Source: Pseudochelatococcus contaminans (GTDB taxonomy: Bacteria > Pseudomonadota > Alphaproteobacteria > Rhizobiales > Beijerinckiaceae). From it: a stretch of 64,000 bases of DNA. Of the stretch, positions 46,660 through 55,272 are shown piece after piece. The stretch covers positions 1-64,000 of the forward strand of contig NZ_JACICC010000009.1 in assembly GCF_014195635.1 (NCBI RefSeq), in the 5' to 3' direction. Position numbers and translations under genes: made by a program. Under the pieces are notes generated by a model. It worked only from the letters and a program-made list of their open reading frames with translations, was not told the origin of the DNA and did not search any database. The stretch's first letter is position 1. Each line of letters starts with the position of its first letter.

Positions 46660-47602
46660 TCAGCTACGCCGGCTGACCGACACGGTGTCGTCCGGCTCGG
46701 CCGCGGTGCCCTGATTGGCGGCATAGACGAAACGGCCGTCCGGGGTGGCATGGACCTGGATAGGCTGGCGCCCGACATCGATGCGGGCAACGACCTACCG
46801 CTGCGTGGTATTGATGACGGTAACCCTGTTCTCGCCACGCAGCGAGACGTAGACGCGGCTGCCATCGGGCGTGAAACCGACCTGCACGGGAGCGGCGCTC
46901 GCCACGATCCCGTCGACCTCCGTCAGCGAACCCGTGTCGATGACCGATACCGTGCCGTCCCGGACATTGGCGACATAGGAGGGACTTCCCGTTCGGGCTC
47001 AGGCGCAACCCGTGCGGAGATTCGCCTGTTGCCGCGGCTGCAACCGCCTTGCGTGCCTGCAGATCGACGGTCGATACGGTGTCGTCGCCCGCATTCGTCA
47101 CGTAGGCGCGCTGGCCCTCCGCGTCCGCCACGACATGGGCGGGATGGCTGCCGACAACGATCGAATCTCCCGGCCCGGAGGCGGAGCTGTCCGTGCGCAG
47201 CAGAACCGGCGCGCCCACCGCCCCGTCGTGCCCATGACCGCCGTCGCCGTCATGGCCGTCGTCCGCACACTTTCCACCGCCATGGCCGTGGGAGGTTTCG
47301 TTCTCCTCCCCCACAACCGTACCGGCGGCGAGCAGGAGATTTCCGGCCGGCACGAACTGGACATTATGCAGCTTGATGCCGATCGCGACGATGTCCACGG
47401 TTCCGTCGTACAGGTTGATGCGGCTGATCGTGTTTCCGTGCTCGTTGGCCGTGTGGACGAAGCCCGATGCAGCGGGCTCCGCATTCCCCGGGAGAAAGGA
47501 GGACGACAGCGCCAGTGCCGATGCAGCGGCAAGTACGAGAGTCGAATAGAACCATCCCCATAACGGCGATCTTGATTGTATTAACGGCGGAACATGGCGC
47601 AC
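46660..47602 (-). pseudogene. Decayed YVTN beta-propeller gene
   Basis: The N-terminal part has a hydrophobic export segment (STLVLAAASALAL) and propeller repeats, with a His/Gly-rich metal-binding-like insert (GHGGGKCADDGHDG). Near 46978-46984 one extra base shifts the frame. The repeat pattern then continues in another frame (YVANVRDGTVSVID) until an in-frame TAG at 46795-46797, after which more repeat (GRFVYAANQ) runs to a stop at 46660. The gene has therefore at least two lesions. The start is uncertain; GTG 47602 is the first in-frame option. Confidence 0.75.
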
Positions 47603-47795
47603 GTCCAAGCCGTGCAGGGGGCGGTAGAGTCGCACGGAGCCGCTTGACGACGCTGCAATCGCTTTCAGGAAACCAATGGATCGTACCTGCACACAAGGGG
47701 TTATCCGCGCAAAAAAACACGCCAGGACATCCCAAAACGCTCTCTCTCGTGCTGACAACCTGCTGACAAAGAGCCATCGCGCAAGCGCTGTAAGC

Positions 47796-47817
47796 AAAAA
47801 CGGCCCCGAAGGACCGT
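47796..47817 (-). terminator. Intrinsic terminator after the tRNA-Gly remnant
   Basis: On the minus strand a seven-bp stem (ACGGTCC with GGGCCGT-type partner, one G-U) closes a TTCG tetraloop and is followed by five T. It lies 31 bp past the tRNA 3' end, where a tRNA terminator would be, so the DNA left of 47848 is probably the original flank of that tRNA gene. Confidence 0.8.
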
Positions 47818-47847
47818 CTTTATCGCTTTGATTTTCCTGAAGAAATT

Positions 47848-47897
47848 TGGAGCGGGCGAAGGGATTCGAACCCTCGACCCCAACCTTGGCAAGGTTG
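47848..47897 (-). tRNA. tRNA-Gly(GCC) 3' fragment, probable attachment site
   Basis: The 50 bases match positions 27-76 of a glycine tRNA: anticodon stem CAACC/GGTTG around TTGCCAA, T-arm GAGGG-TTCGAAT-CCCTT, acceptor strand CGCCCGC, discriminator T and CCA. The D-arm half is missing and is replaced by the end of a recombinase gene. This is the usual sign of an element integrated at a tRNA. Confidence 0.85.
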
Positions 47898-49706
47898 CTA
47901 TGCGGCGGCCCGAAACAGCAAGTTATGATGGGTGCGCCCTCCCGCAACCATCTTTACCGGCGTCGATCGCAAGTTATGATCGACGCCGGTCCCCGCAACC
48001 ATCTTTACTTGCTCGGGGCGCAAGTGAAGATTAGATCGTGCCCCCGCAACCACTGATAACGACAAAACCGTAGCATCCGTTGCGGGTTTTGTTGTTTTTG
48101 CAACCTTTCCAATGGCTTGCCGCTCCGTCCAGTTCAGGATCGTGCTGAATTCGCCGTGAAGCGTTGCGTAAATCTCACCGCGTTCCGGCCCCGGTGTCAG
48201 CGAAATCTTCTCGATCAGGCCGCGCAATATCTCAGCCGCTTCCTGCCGCTCTTGCTTGCGATTGAGCGCCTTCGTCAGGGCCGAAACCTTCTTCGCATAG
48301 ATCGCCGAGGCGCTTGGCAGAATGTCCGGTGTGTCCTCTGGCGCGTCAGCCAGCAGGGTGTTCAGTTCGGTCTTGCGCGCTTCCAGCGTGTCCATCTCTG
48401 CCTTCATGCTCTCGTGGAACATGCCAGCCTTGATCGCCTCGATGATGCCGCGGCTCTGCTTCTCAATCTTTACCAGTTCGGCTTTCCAGGCATCGCCGCT
48501 GGAGCGGCGTTCTCGGTTTAGCCGGTTGGTCTCCTCTGCATAGGCGCGCATCGCCTCCTCGACGATCTCAGGCGCCATCATGCGGTCCTTCAGGCCGGAG
48601 AGCACACGAGCTTCCAGCTCCTCACGTGGGATCGTGCGGCTGTTTGAGCAGGCGCCCTTGCTGATATGGTTCGAGCAGGCGAACCGATCAGCGCCGCGAA
48701 GCGAGTATGGGCCTCCGCAGCAGCCACAGAACACGAGGCCGGACAGAAGGGACTTCGGCCGACGTGTGCCGTTCAGGCGGTTCTTTTTGTGGTGCTTGCG
48801 CACGGCTTCGGTGACGTTGGCAAACTTCTCGGCGATCTCGCCCTGCCGGACACGGACCGAATGCCAGAGTTCGTCATCGACAATGCGCAGCTCCGGCACA
48901 TCCTTGATAATCCATACCGATTCCGGGTTCAGGCGTGAGACGCGCCTTCCGGTCGATGGATCTTTGATGTAGCGAAGCCGGTTCCAGATGAGGCGGCCGA
49001 TATAGAGTTCATTGTTGACCAGCCCCGTACCGCGCTTCACATGGCCACGGATGGTCGTGTCGCTCCAGAGCTTGCCAGCTGGACCGGGGATACCTTCCTC
49101 GTTCAATGTGCGGGCGATTGTGCGCGGACCCACGCCGGCGGCGAACTCGCGGAAAATGCGCCGGACAACACTCGCCTCTGCTTCGTTGATTTCGCGGTCG
49201 CCGCGAATGGGATCACCACGCGCATCGAGCTGCTTGACGACATTATAGCCAAAGCACAGTCCGCCGCCTGACTTGCCGTCCTCGACGCGGCCACGGATGC
49301 CGCGATGGGTTTTGGCGGCAAGGTCTTTCAGGAACAGCGCGTTCATCGTGCCCTTGAGGCCGACATGCAACTCGCTGATCTCTCCCTCGGACAGCGTGAC
49401 AATCGGAACACCAGCGAACTTGAGGTGCTTGTAGAAGGTGGCGACGTCAGCCTGGTCGCGGCTGATGCGATCCAGTGCCTCAGCCAGCACGATGTCGAAC
49501 TGTCCTGCTTGTGCATCCTGTAGGAGTGCCTGAATGCCGGGACGCAGGATCATACTTGCGCCAGAGATGCCTGCGTCCTTGTAGGTGCCGATGATCTTCC
49601 ACTTCTCGCGCTTGGCCTGCTCACGGCAAATGCGCAGTTGGTCCTCGATCGACGCCTCGCGCTGATTATCGGAAGAATATCGGGCATAGAGCGCAACGCG
49701 TGTCAT
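47898..49706 (-). CDS. Large serine recombinase (1), next to tRNA-Gly remnant
   Basis: This 602-residue recombinase has a resolvase domain with nucleophilic serine in ALYARYSSDNQ, a recombinase domain, a zinc-ribbon (FCGCCGG and later cysteines), and a long coiled coil. The last 50 or so residues are tandem 17-residue repeats (VVAG/MVAG...). It ends exactly where the tRNA fragment begins. It is probably the integrase of the element to the right. ATG 49706 follows AGGA; the longer frame upstream is unneeded. Confidence 0.92.
   Translation of the reverse strand: MTRVALYARYSSDNQREASIEDQLRICREQAKREKWKIIGTYKDAGISGASMILRPGIQALLQDAQAGQFDIVLAEALDRISRDQADVATFYKHLKFAGVPIVTLSEGEISELHVGLKGTMNALFLKDLAAKTHRGIRGRVEDGKSGGGLCFGYNVVKQLDARGDPIRGDREINEAEASVVRRIFREFAAGVGPRTIARTLNEEGIPGPAGKLWSDTTIRGHVKRGTGLVNNELYIGRLIWNRLRYIKDPSTGRRVSRLNPESVWIIKDVPELRIVDDELWHSVRVRQGEIAEKFANVTEAVRKHHKKNRLNGTRRPKSLLSGLVFCGCCGGPYSLRGADRFACSNHISKGACSNSRTIPREELEARVLSGLKDRMMAPEIVEEAMRAYAEETNRLNRERRSSGDAWKAELVKIEKQSRGIIEAIKAGMFHESMKAEMDTLEARKTELNTLLADAPEDTPDILPSASAIYAKKVSALTKALNRKQERQEAAEILRGLIEKISLTPGPERGEIYATLHGEFSTILNWTERQAIGKVAKTTKPATDATVLSLSVVAGARSNLHLRPEQVKMVAGTGVDHNLRSTPVKMVAGGRTHHNLLFRAAA
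47918..48060. repeat. Tandem 51-nt repeats inside the recombinase 3' end
   Basis: Units start with GCAAGT at 47918, 47969 and 48020, exactly 51 bases apart (17 codons), and share CGCAACCA. Each GCAAG lies near inverted arms. The strongest is CCGGCGTCGATC / GATCGACGCCGG at 47957-47989. The third unit is diverged. Confidence 0.8.
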
Positions 49707-49743
49707 ATCGGCAGTCCTTTCAGGCTCCGTGTCGGGGGGGATC

Positions 49744-49944
49744 TTAATTCTGTTCAGGTCGAGCGGCGGTTTCGACGGTCCTGCTCCGGCGCTGCGCTGC
49801 TGACAGCAGCTCGTCATACTGCGCGGCTGACATCACCACGAACTCTCGCCGTCCATGGCGCGTGATTTCCACCGGCTCGCGGTGACACTCGTTCAGATAG
49901 TGTCCGAACTTACGCTGGAATTCGAGGGAGGTTGTGGTTGGCAT
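49744..49944 (-). CDS. Phd/YefM family antitoxin, without adjacent toxin
   Basis: This 66-residue protein has the Phd/YefM fold: an N-terminal part with FQRKFGHYLNECHREPVEITRHG, then EFVVMSAAQYDELL. Such proteins neutralise toxins and repress their own promoters. The next gene downstream is the recombinase (37 bp), not a toxin. It may serve only as a repressor of the recombinase. Confidence 0.85.
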   Translation of the reverse strand: MPTTTSLEFQRKFGHYLNECHREPVEITRHGRREFVVMSAAQYDELLSAAQRRSRTVETAARPEQN

Positions 49945-50015
49945 CGCAGACTCCGGGAGAATAGGTCTGCTGACAAAATACGTGTTACACGTATAAATGC
50001 AAGAGGATTGGCAGG

Positions 50016-50210
50016 TCAGCTACGCAGGTGGCGTTGCGCTTTGCGCTCCGCTGCCAGTTTGTGCTCGAACTGCTCGCGGGCGATCTGGCGACCAATCAGG
50101 CGAGCCAGTGCGCTAAGGGCAGTATCTGCGTGAGCAGAATCAACCCGGTCCGTTTCCGGTCCGGTCGAGGGCGTGACCTCGATACTGATCCTGTTCCGCT
50201 TGACCGCCAT
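50016..50210 (-). CDS. Small hypothetical protein upstream of the Phd gene
   Basis: This 64-residue basic protein has a beta-like N-terminus (VKRNRISIEV) and a C-terminal amphipathic helix (ALARLIGRQIAREQFEHKL). It is on the same strand as the Phd and recombinase genes. ATG 50210 was chosen over the upstream start. No family was recognised. Confidence 0.5.
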   Translation of the reverse strand: MAVKRNRISIEVTPSTGPETDRVDSAHADTALSALARLIGRQIAREQFEHKLAAERKAQRHLRS

Positions 50211-50336
50211 CGTCTCCAAAATCCCACGCCCGGAAAGGGGCTGCGACAATGGATAGCTTGAATGTCTGCGCAGGGAAGGTGTCGGCCACCGCGGTGCGGC
50301 GAATGGGATGCGGTAGCGTAGAAAAAGGATGGCCCA

Positions 50337-52034
50337 TTAGGCGATGTCGGGTAATCGGTGATTTAGACAACAATGTCTGTCATCGTCACGGTTCGAATCC
50401 CTCTTGCTCCGCCATTTCAGACCGCCTCTGGGCACGCCAATCGCCGCCGATTGCCGCCCTTGACCGGCAATAAGCGTCTTTAGCAGTTCCGTTTTCGACC
50501 CCATGATCCGGATTGCGTCGTCCGCGACCTCGACGCGCTGCGCCAGCGCGCGCAGGTGATCCCGCCGATAGCCGCCCTCGTGACCGCGAATGCGCTCCCG
50601 CGCGCGGCGTGCAAACCCTTCGATCATCGCGGGACTGAGGGCACTGTGGCCGGGGCTTTCGAGCAGGGCTTGCGCCCGGTCGGCATCAGCCCGCGCCTGA
50701 TCGCGGAGAACCTTGAGACCGGCGATCCGCTCCTTGAGCGCCGGATCGTCCAGATCAGCCACGCCCGCCTCAATGGCGTCATAGAGGCGCTTGAGGCGCG
50801 ATTCCGATTCGGTCGCCTGCCGCTGCAAAGAGGCGATGTGTTCGCGGCGGCGCTCGGCCTGATCCTCGCGGCGGCCGAGGATGCTGCCAAGCAGCTTCTC
50901 CAGACGGTCGGGATCGAGCAGGCGGTCCTCGATATGGCTGACCACCATGTCGTCGAGCTTGTCCATGGGGATCGCTCGGCCCTTGCAGCCGGTCTCGCCC
51001 TGCCGCGCCTTGATCGAGCAGGCATAGTAGCGGTAGCGGCCGCTCTTGCCGGTGCGGATGGTCATGGCCCCACCGCAATTGCCGCAATAACAGATGCCGG
51101 TCAGCAGGGTCGGCCCGATCACGACGCGGGCGGGCAGTTCGGTCTTGGGGTTGCGAGCCTGCAAAAGCGACTGAACGGCGTAGAAAGTCTCCCGCTCGAT
51201 GATGGCGGGCACCGGGACGATGACGATTTCGCCGGCGGAACGCGGGTCGTTGTGCTTGCTGCGCTTCCCCCATTCATGTTCGCCGATATAGGTGCGGCGG
51301 GTCAGGACGCGATGGACCTGGCCGATGCCCCAGCGGCCGCCATCACGGGTGAAGATACCCTTGGCGTTCAAGTGCTTGACGATCGCCTTGACGCCCATCT
51401 GGCCGCTGTCGCCCTGACCTTCCAGAGCGAGCCGATAGATCAGACGGATCGTGTCGGCGTGCAGCGGGTCGATTTCCAGCTTCTTCTTGGTCTTGGCCCC
51501 ACGCTGTTCGGCGGCGGCGATCCGGTAGCCGATCGGCGGCAACGCACCGTTCCAGAAGCCTTGCCGGGCATTCTCCTTCAGAGCGCGCGTGACGTGCTTG
51601 CCGTTCTCCTTCGACTGGTATTCATCGAACAAGGACATGATCCGACGCATCATGTCGTGGATCGGGTCGTCCCCCAGCTCTTGCGTAATGGAAATGAGGC
51701 GCACGTCATTCTTGGCGAGCTTGCGATAGTAATATTCCATGTCGAAAGCATCGCGGAAGAAGCGCGAGAAGCTGTGAACCAGAACCACGTCGAACGGTGT
51801 GGGCTTCGACGTGCCCGCCTCGATCATCCGCTGGAACTCAGGGCGGCGGTCGTTGGTGGCCGTGTTGCCCGGCTCCACGAAGATTTCGACAAGCTGATAG
51901 CCGCGCGCCGCGCACCAGGCTTCGCCCTGCTTGCGCTGGTCGGGGATCGACACGTCATGCTCGGCCTGCCGAGCGGTAGAGACGCGCAAATACAGGGCAG
52001 CCCGCAGGGCGACATTGGGGGATTGTGCGTTCAT
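50337..52034 (-). CDS. Large serine recombinase (2)
   Basis: This 565-residue recombinase has the catalytic serine in ALYLRVSTARQ, a recombinase domain, a zinc-ribbon (CYCGNCGG) and a coiled coil. It is only distantly similar to recombinase 1. The last 26 codons read through a tRNA 3' fragment and then foreign sequence, so its C-terminus was probably changed by integration. The ATG overlaps the preceding HTH gene's stop (ATGA). Confidence 0.92.
   Translation of the reverse strand: MNAQSPNVALRAALYLRVSTARQAEHDVSIPDQRKQGEAWCAARGYQLVEIFVEPGNTATNDRRPEFQRMIEAGTSKPTPFDVVLVHSFSRFFRDAFDMEYYYRKLAKNDVRLISITQELGDDPIHDMMRRIMSLFDEYQSKENGKHVTRALKENARQGFWNGALPPIGYRIAAAEQRGAKTKKKLEIDPLHADTIRLIYRLALEGQGDSGQMGVKAIVKHLNAKGIFTRDGGRWGIGQVHRVLTRRTYIGEHEWGKRSKHNDPRSAGEIVIVPVPAIIERETFYAVQSLLQARNPKTELPARVVIGPTLLTGICYCGNCGGAMTIRTGKSGRYRYYACSIKARQGETGCKGRAIPMDKLDDMVVSHIEDRLLDPDRLEKLLGSILGRREDQAERRREHIASLQRQATESESRLKRLYDAIEAGVADLDDPALKERIAGLKVLRDQARADADRAQALLESPGHSALSPAMIEGFARRARERIRGHEGGYRRDHLRALAQRVEVADDAIRIMGSKTELLKTLIAGQGRQSAAIGVPRGGLKWRSKRDSNRDDDRHCCLNHRLPDIA
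50390..50414 (+). other. tRNA T-arm and acceptor fragment (probable attachment site)
   Basis: The 25 bases match tRNA positions 52-76: the end of the T-stem GG, loop TTCGAAT, CCCTC, TTGCTCC, discriminator G and CCA. The bases to the left do not complete the T-stem, so homology ends at 50390. G73 suggests a serine tRNA, which is a guess. It overlaps the end of recombinase 2 in antisense. Confidence 0.65.
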
Positions 52035-52420
52035 TTGCGGGTTCCTTTCGACTTGCGCCGCTCGATCAGGGGCAAGACCAGCTCCACGCGGTCATGGATG
52101 ACCTTGGGGACCAGCTTGAGACCCTTGCCCTTCTCCATGCGAACAAGGCCGTAGCCGGCCATGGCCTTGAGGGTCCGGGACAGGTTGGATTTCGCGCGGC
52201 CGGTGATCTGCGCCAGTTCCTCCAGCGAGTCCGGCTCATGCTCATGGATGATGCGGAGCAGTTCGCAGTTGCTGGGCGACAGGAACTTGGCAAAGGACAT
52301 GGTGGACGCGAACCAGACAGTCGGATCGCCGGGTGCGGGCTTTTCCTCGCCCCTGGCGACCCGCATGGTGCGGGCTTTCATTTCATCGGGTTCGGCGATC
52401 CCGACCTTGAGTGTCGTCAT
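52031..52420 (-). CDS. Winged-helix DNA-binding protein (HVO_A0114-like)
   Basis: This 129-residue protein has a MarR/ArsR-like winged helix over about 50-105 (LEELAQITGRAKSNLSRTLKAMAGYGL). The family is known from toxin-antitoxin-like pairs and from mobile elements. Here it is coupled to recombinase 2 by a four-base overlap, so it probably regulates that gene. Nineteen bases separate it from the acidic protein gene upstream. Confidence 0.82.
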   Translation of the reverse strand: MTTLKVGIAEPDEMKARTMRVARGEEKPAPGDPTVWFASTMSFAKFLSPSNCELLRIIHEHEPDSLEELAQITGRAKSNLSRTLKAMAGYGLVRMEKGKGLKLVPKVIHDRVELVLPLIERRKSKGTRK

Positions 52421-52439
52421 GGCATAGCTCGATCATCAG

Positions 52440-52754
52440 TTATGGCTTTTCATTATCATACCGCGATAACTTTTTCAAGCCTTCAGGCAGATCGACTGAG
52501 CCGAACATTTCATCGAAAACATCGGCGAACCAGCGCTCGAACACCAGAATCTCGGCCTCGGTGATCGGCACTTCCTCGGGCCAGTCATCAATGACGGGCA
52601 GCTTCTCCACGTCGAACACACGAGGCGGACTGCCGCGCGACGGGCTGATGCGCGGCACGGGATCGTCGTCATAATCGTAAAGGTCGTCGGGGAGCGTTCC
52701 AGGGGCCGGCTGTCTTGGGCGGCCTCGTTGGGCGCGGCGGCGCTCTGCGCACAT
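52440..52754 (-). CDS. Acidic hypothetical protein upstream of the HTH gene
   Basis: This 104-residue protein has a basic, Arg-rich N-terminus and an acidic remainder with DDLYDYDDD and a C-terminal helix (ILVFERWFADVFDEMF). A GGAGG site five bases before ATG supports it as a real gene. It forms a tight unit with the HTH and recombinase genes. No family was recognised; a partner of the HTH protein is possible. Confidence 0.65.
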   Translation of the reverse strand: MCAERRRAQRGRPRQPAPGTLPDDLYDYDDDPVPRISPSRGSPPRVFDVEKLPVIDDWPEEVPITEAEILVFERWFADVFDEMFGSVDLPEGLKKLSRYDNEKP

Positions 52755-52889
52755 GGTATCCTCCGTGTTTCGCTGGTGGATTCAGGGGCGCATCAGGCCC
52801 CGGAATTAAGCGAAGCATGGAGGGGGACCGGCGGAGTGTAGCGTGCCGCATTCGCACCTGTGCGCCGGCGGCACCCCTACCGCGATGGA

Positions 52890-53105
52890 TCAGGAGGGTT
52901 GCCGCCGCGCCTTGGCGAAACCGCGATCCGTGGCGATGAACCGCTCCAGCATCGGCACGATAAGTCTGGCAGGCTCGATCGGCGCACCGCCATCGGCCAA
53001 CAGAGCGGCATAGTCGATCAGGTCGCGGTGGAGCTGCGCGGGAAGTTCCACTGCCACCTTCACCGGCTTGTCGTCGGCCAGCGGGCCGAGTTTCAGCTTT
53101 GCCAT
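52890..53105 (-). CDS. DUF2274 family protein, copy 2
   Basis: This 71-residue homologue of the protein at 13381 begins identically (MAKLKLGPLADDKPVKV). The middle differs (DYAALLADGG against VYAEILARNA). It follows trbI by two bases. TTG 53111 would add two residues. Function unknown. Confidence 0.85.
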   Translation of the reverse strand: MAKLKLGPLADDKPVKVAVELPAQLHRDLIDYAALLADGGAPIEPARLIVPMLERFIATDRGFAKARRQPS

Positions 53106-53107
53106 GG

Positions 53108-54259
53108 TCAATTCCTGTAGGGTTCGAGGACTAAATCCCTTGTGACGATGACCCTGACCGGGAAGCCGGGCCGGATGGTCAGCGTCGGCGCGACCTGCAA
53201 CTGCCGCTGGACGATCTGCTGTCCGGCCTGATTGATGGTGTCCTGCGCCCCGTCGCGGATAGCCCGGATCAGGCGGTCCTCGTCATCGGTCGCCAGTTCG
53301 GTGCCGATGCCGAGCAGCGTCGAGAGGCCGGCTGCCTTCATCAGATCCCACCAATGATAATCGACGCCATCCTCAAGGCCGGCATAGCCGGAAGCGTCCG
53401 CTCCCGGCTGGCGCTCCAGCACTATGGAACGGCCATTGGGCAGGATCAGTCGGTTCCAGACGAGCAGCACGCGGCGCTGGCCGAAGGTCACGCCGGCATC
53501 ATACTGGCCGATGATGCGCGTTCCCTGCGGGATCAGCAGCAGGCTGCCGGTCGGGCTGTCGTAGACGTTTTCCGTGACCTGCGCGGTGATCTGGCCGGGA
53601 AGATCGGAACGGATGCCGGTAATCATCGCCGCCGGGATAACGGCCCCGGCCTGAAGGATGTAGGGCGATGCCGGAGCCATGATGCGATCCAGGGCGACCG
53701 TCTGCCGATCCACCGGGCCATTGAGAAAGGCCGTATGCCGGTCTCGCGTGGCTGGCTGACCGCCGACGCCAAGACCTGCAAGGCCCGGTATATTGGAACC
53801 GGGGGCTGTTGCCGTTCTCTGCCCGGACTGGAAAAACACCGTGCTGAGACGTGCAGCTTCCTCTTCGGCGAGGCGGCGCTCCTCGGCAGGATCGCGAACT
53901 GGTGTTGCCATAGCCGGCGGCGCAACTGGCTGGCCCCTGTTCTGCGCGTCGAGGATCGGGCCGCCCAGATCGCCGGGCAATGCCGGTCCGAGGACCGGGC
54001 CGGTATAATCGCGCGGCAGGCCGGACAGGCCGTCCGCCGTGGGCCGGTTCTCGGTCGAATAGAGTTCTTCGCCTCCCGGCCCTGCATCGCGAGTCTGGAG
54101 CGCGTAGATCAGCGCCCCGCCGATGCCGAGCAAAGCAACTGCGCCGACGCCGGCCAGCATCTTGCGGGACAGACGGGTGACGCGCGGCGGCTCAGTGCGC
54201 AGCCGCATGGGTGTGGTGGTGTCCGCTGCAGCTTCTACAGGGGGCGTGTCTTCAGTCAT
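53108..54259 (-). CDS. trbI: Conjugal transfer protein TrbI (VirB10 family), copy 2
   Basis: This 383-residue protein is 14 shorter than copy 1, the loss being in the proline-rich linker. The N-terminal span and the C-terminal barrel (LQAGAVIPAAMITGI, LLIPQGTRIIGQY) are intact. It overlaps trbG by ATGA and precedes the DUF2274 gene. Confidence 0.95.
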   Translation of the reverse strand: MTEDTPPVEAAADTTTPMRLRTEPPRVTRLSRKMLAGVGAVALLGIGGALIYALQTRDAGPGGEELYSTENRPTADGLSGLPRDYTGPVLGPALPGDLGGPILDAQNRGQPVAPPAMATPVRDPAEERRLAEEEAARLSTVFFQSGQRTATAPGSNIPGLAGLGVGGQPATRDRHTAFLNGPVDRQTVALDRIMAPASPYILQAGAVIPAAMITGIRSDLPGQITAQVTENVYDSPTGSLLLIPQGTRIIGQYDAGVTFGQRRVLLVWNRLILPNGRSIVLERQPGADASGYAGLEDGVDYHWWDLMKAAGLSTLLGIGTELATDDEDRLIRAIRDGAQDTINQAGQQIVQRQLQVAPTLTIRPGFPVRVIVTRDLVLEPYRN

Positions 54260-55272
54260 GACGGGGATTCTCCGGTCGCTTTTGCCGGCTGTGCAGCCTG
54301 CCGTTGCTCAATGCGGACGATCCTGACCGTCTGCTGGCGCTCGCCGCTGCCAAGGCGCAATTCGGCCGCGCCGAACAGGCGATCCACGATCAGGATGTTC
54401 TGGTGGATGCGGCTGTTGACGATCTGGGTTTCGCCATCCGAGCCGATGACGAAGATCGGGGGCATCTCGCCCTGCACGATGCCGCGAGGGAAGACGACAT
54501 AGATGCGGCGACCATCGTCGAAGACAGAGATGGGCCGCCATGGCGGGCTGTCGCCGGTCAGGCCATAGCGATATTTGCGCGCGGCCTCGGCCGGGATGAC
54601 CGGAGCGGCCGGAACGGTCTGGCGCTGGCCCGCTGGTGGTGCGGGATAGGCCCAGGCGACGGAGGGCATATAGAGGGCTTCGCGGGCGCGCAACTCGATC
54701 ATGTAGGTGCGCCGGTCGGTCGTCACGACGAGGTTTGTCATGATGTCCGGGCGCGTCGGCTTCACGAGGATATGGACGCGGCGTGTTGTCCCCGATCCGC
54801 TCTCGGTATCGCCGATGATCCAGCGGGCGGTGTCGCCGGCTGCAATCGGCCCCGCGCCGGTCAGGCCCTCGCCGGGTTCGAGCGCAATGGTCGTGATCTG
54901 TCCCGGTGCGGCATAGACTTGATAGAGCGCGCCTTCCGACCAGGGATAAATCTGGATGGCGTTATAGTAGCCCTCGCGGCGCGGCTCGACGCGCGCGGCG
55001 GCATTGGCGTTCTCGACACGGCCTGCCGGTGTTCCGGCGGAGGTCCCGCCGCGCGCCACGGTCCAGGCCGGTGGCGTATGCAGCGGCCGGGGCCGGTCAT
55101 CGGTGACGGCGGCCGGCACAACGGGCGATGACGGCACGTCGGCGTCGTAGCTGAATTGCGGCGTGCGGTTGGTCGCGCAGCCGGCGAGCATCGTGGCCGA
55201 CAGCATCAAAGCCGCGAAGGCGGGTTTACGGAAATCCTGAAATGGGGCTTTGCGGAGCGTCGTGCGGGTCAT
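54256..55272 (-). CDS. trbG: Conjugal transfer protein TrbG (VirB9 family), copy 2
   Basis: This 338-residue lipoprotein has lipobox LAGC near residue 31 and the same VirB9 blocks as copy 1 (YPWSEGALYQVYAAPGQI). It is longer by 12 residues, mainly a C-terminal extension after RTVRI-type sequence. ATG 55272 overlaps the trbF stop; upstream codons were not used. Confidence 0.95.
   Translation of the reverse strand: MTRTTLRKAPFQDFRKPAFAALMLSATMLAGCATNRTPQFSYDADVPSSPVVPAAVTDDRPRPLHTPPAWTVARGGTSAGTPAGRVENANAAARVEPRREGYYNAIQIYPWSEGALYQVYAAPGQITTIALEPGEGLTGAGPIAAGDTARWIIGDTESGSGTTRRVHILVKPTRPDIMTNLVVTTDRRTYMIELRAREALYMPSVAWAYPAPPAGQRQTVPAAPVIPAEAARKYRYGLTGDSPPWRPISVFDDGRRIYVVFPRGIVQGEMPPIFVIGSDGETQIVNSRIHQNILIVDRLFGAAELRLGSGERQQTVRIVRIEQRQAAQPAKATGESPS

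Noticed and set aside
47828-48056. Short plus-strand frames reading GIRTLDP and GFEPSTP near the tRNA fragment
   Set aside because: These are antisense translations of the tRNA-Gly T-arm, a common artefact in gene prediction.
47918-48060. CRISPR array suggested by regular 51-nt repeats
   Set aside because: The units are contiguous with similar full length and no unique spacers, and they lie inside a coding sequence; no cas gene is present.
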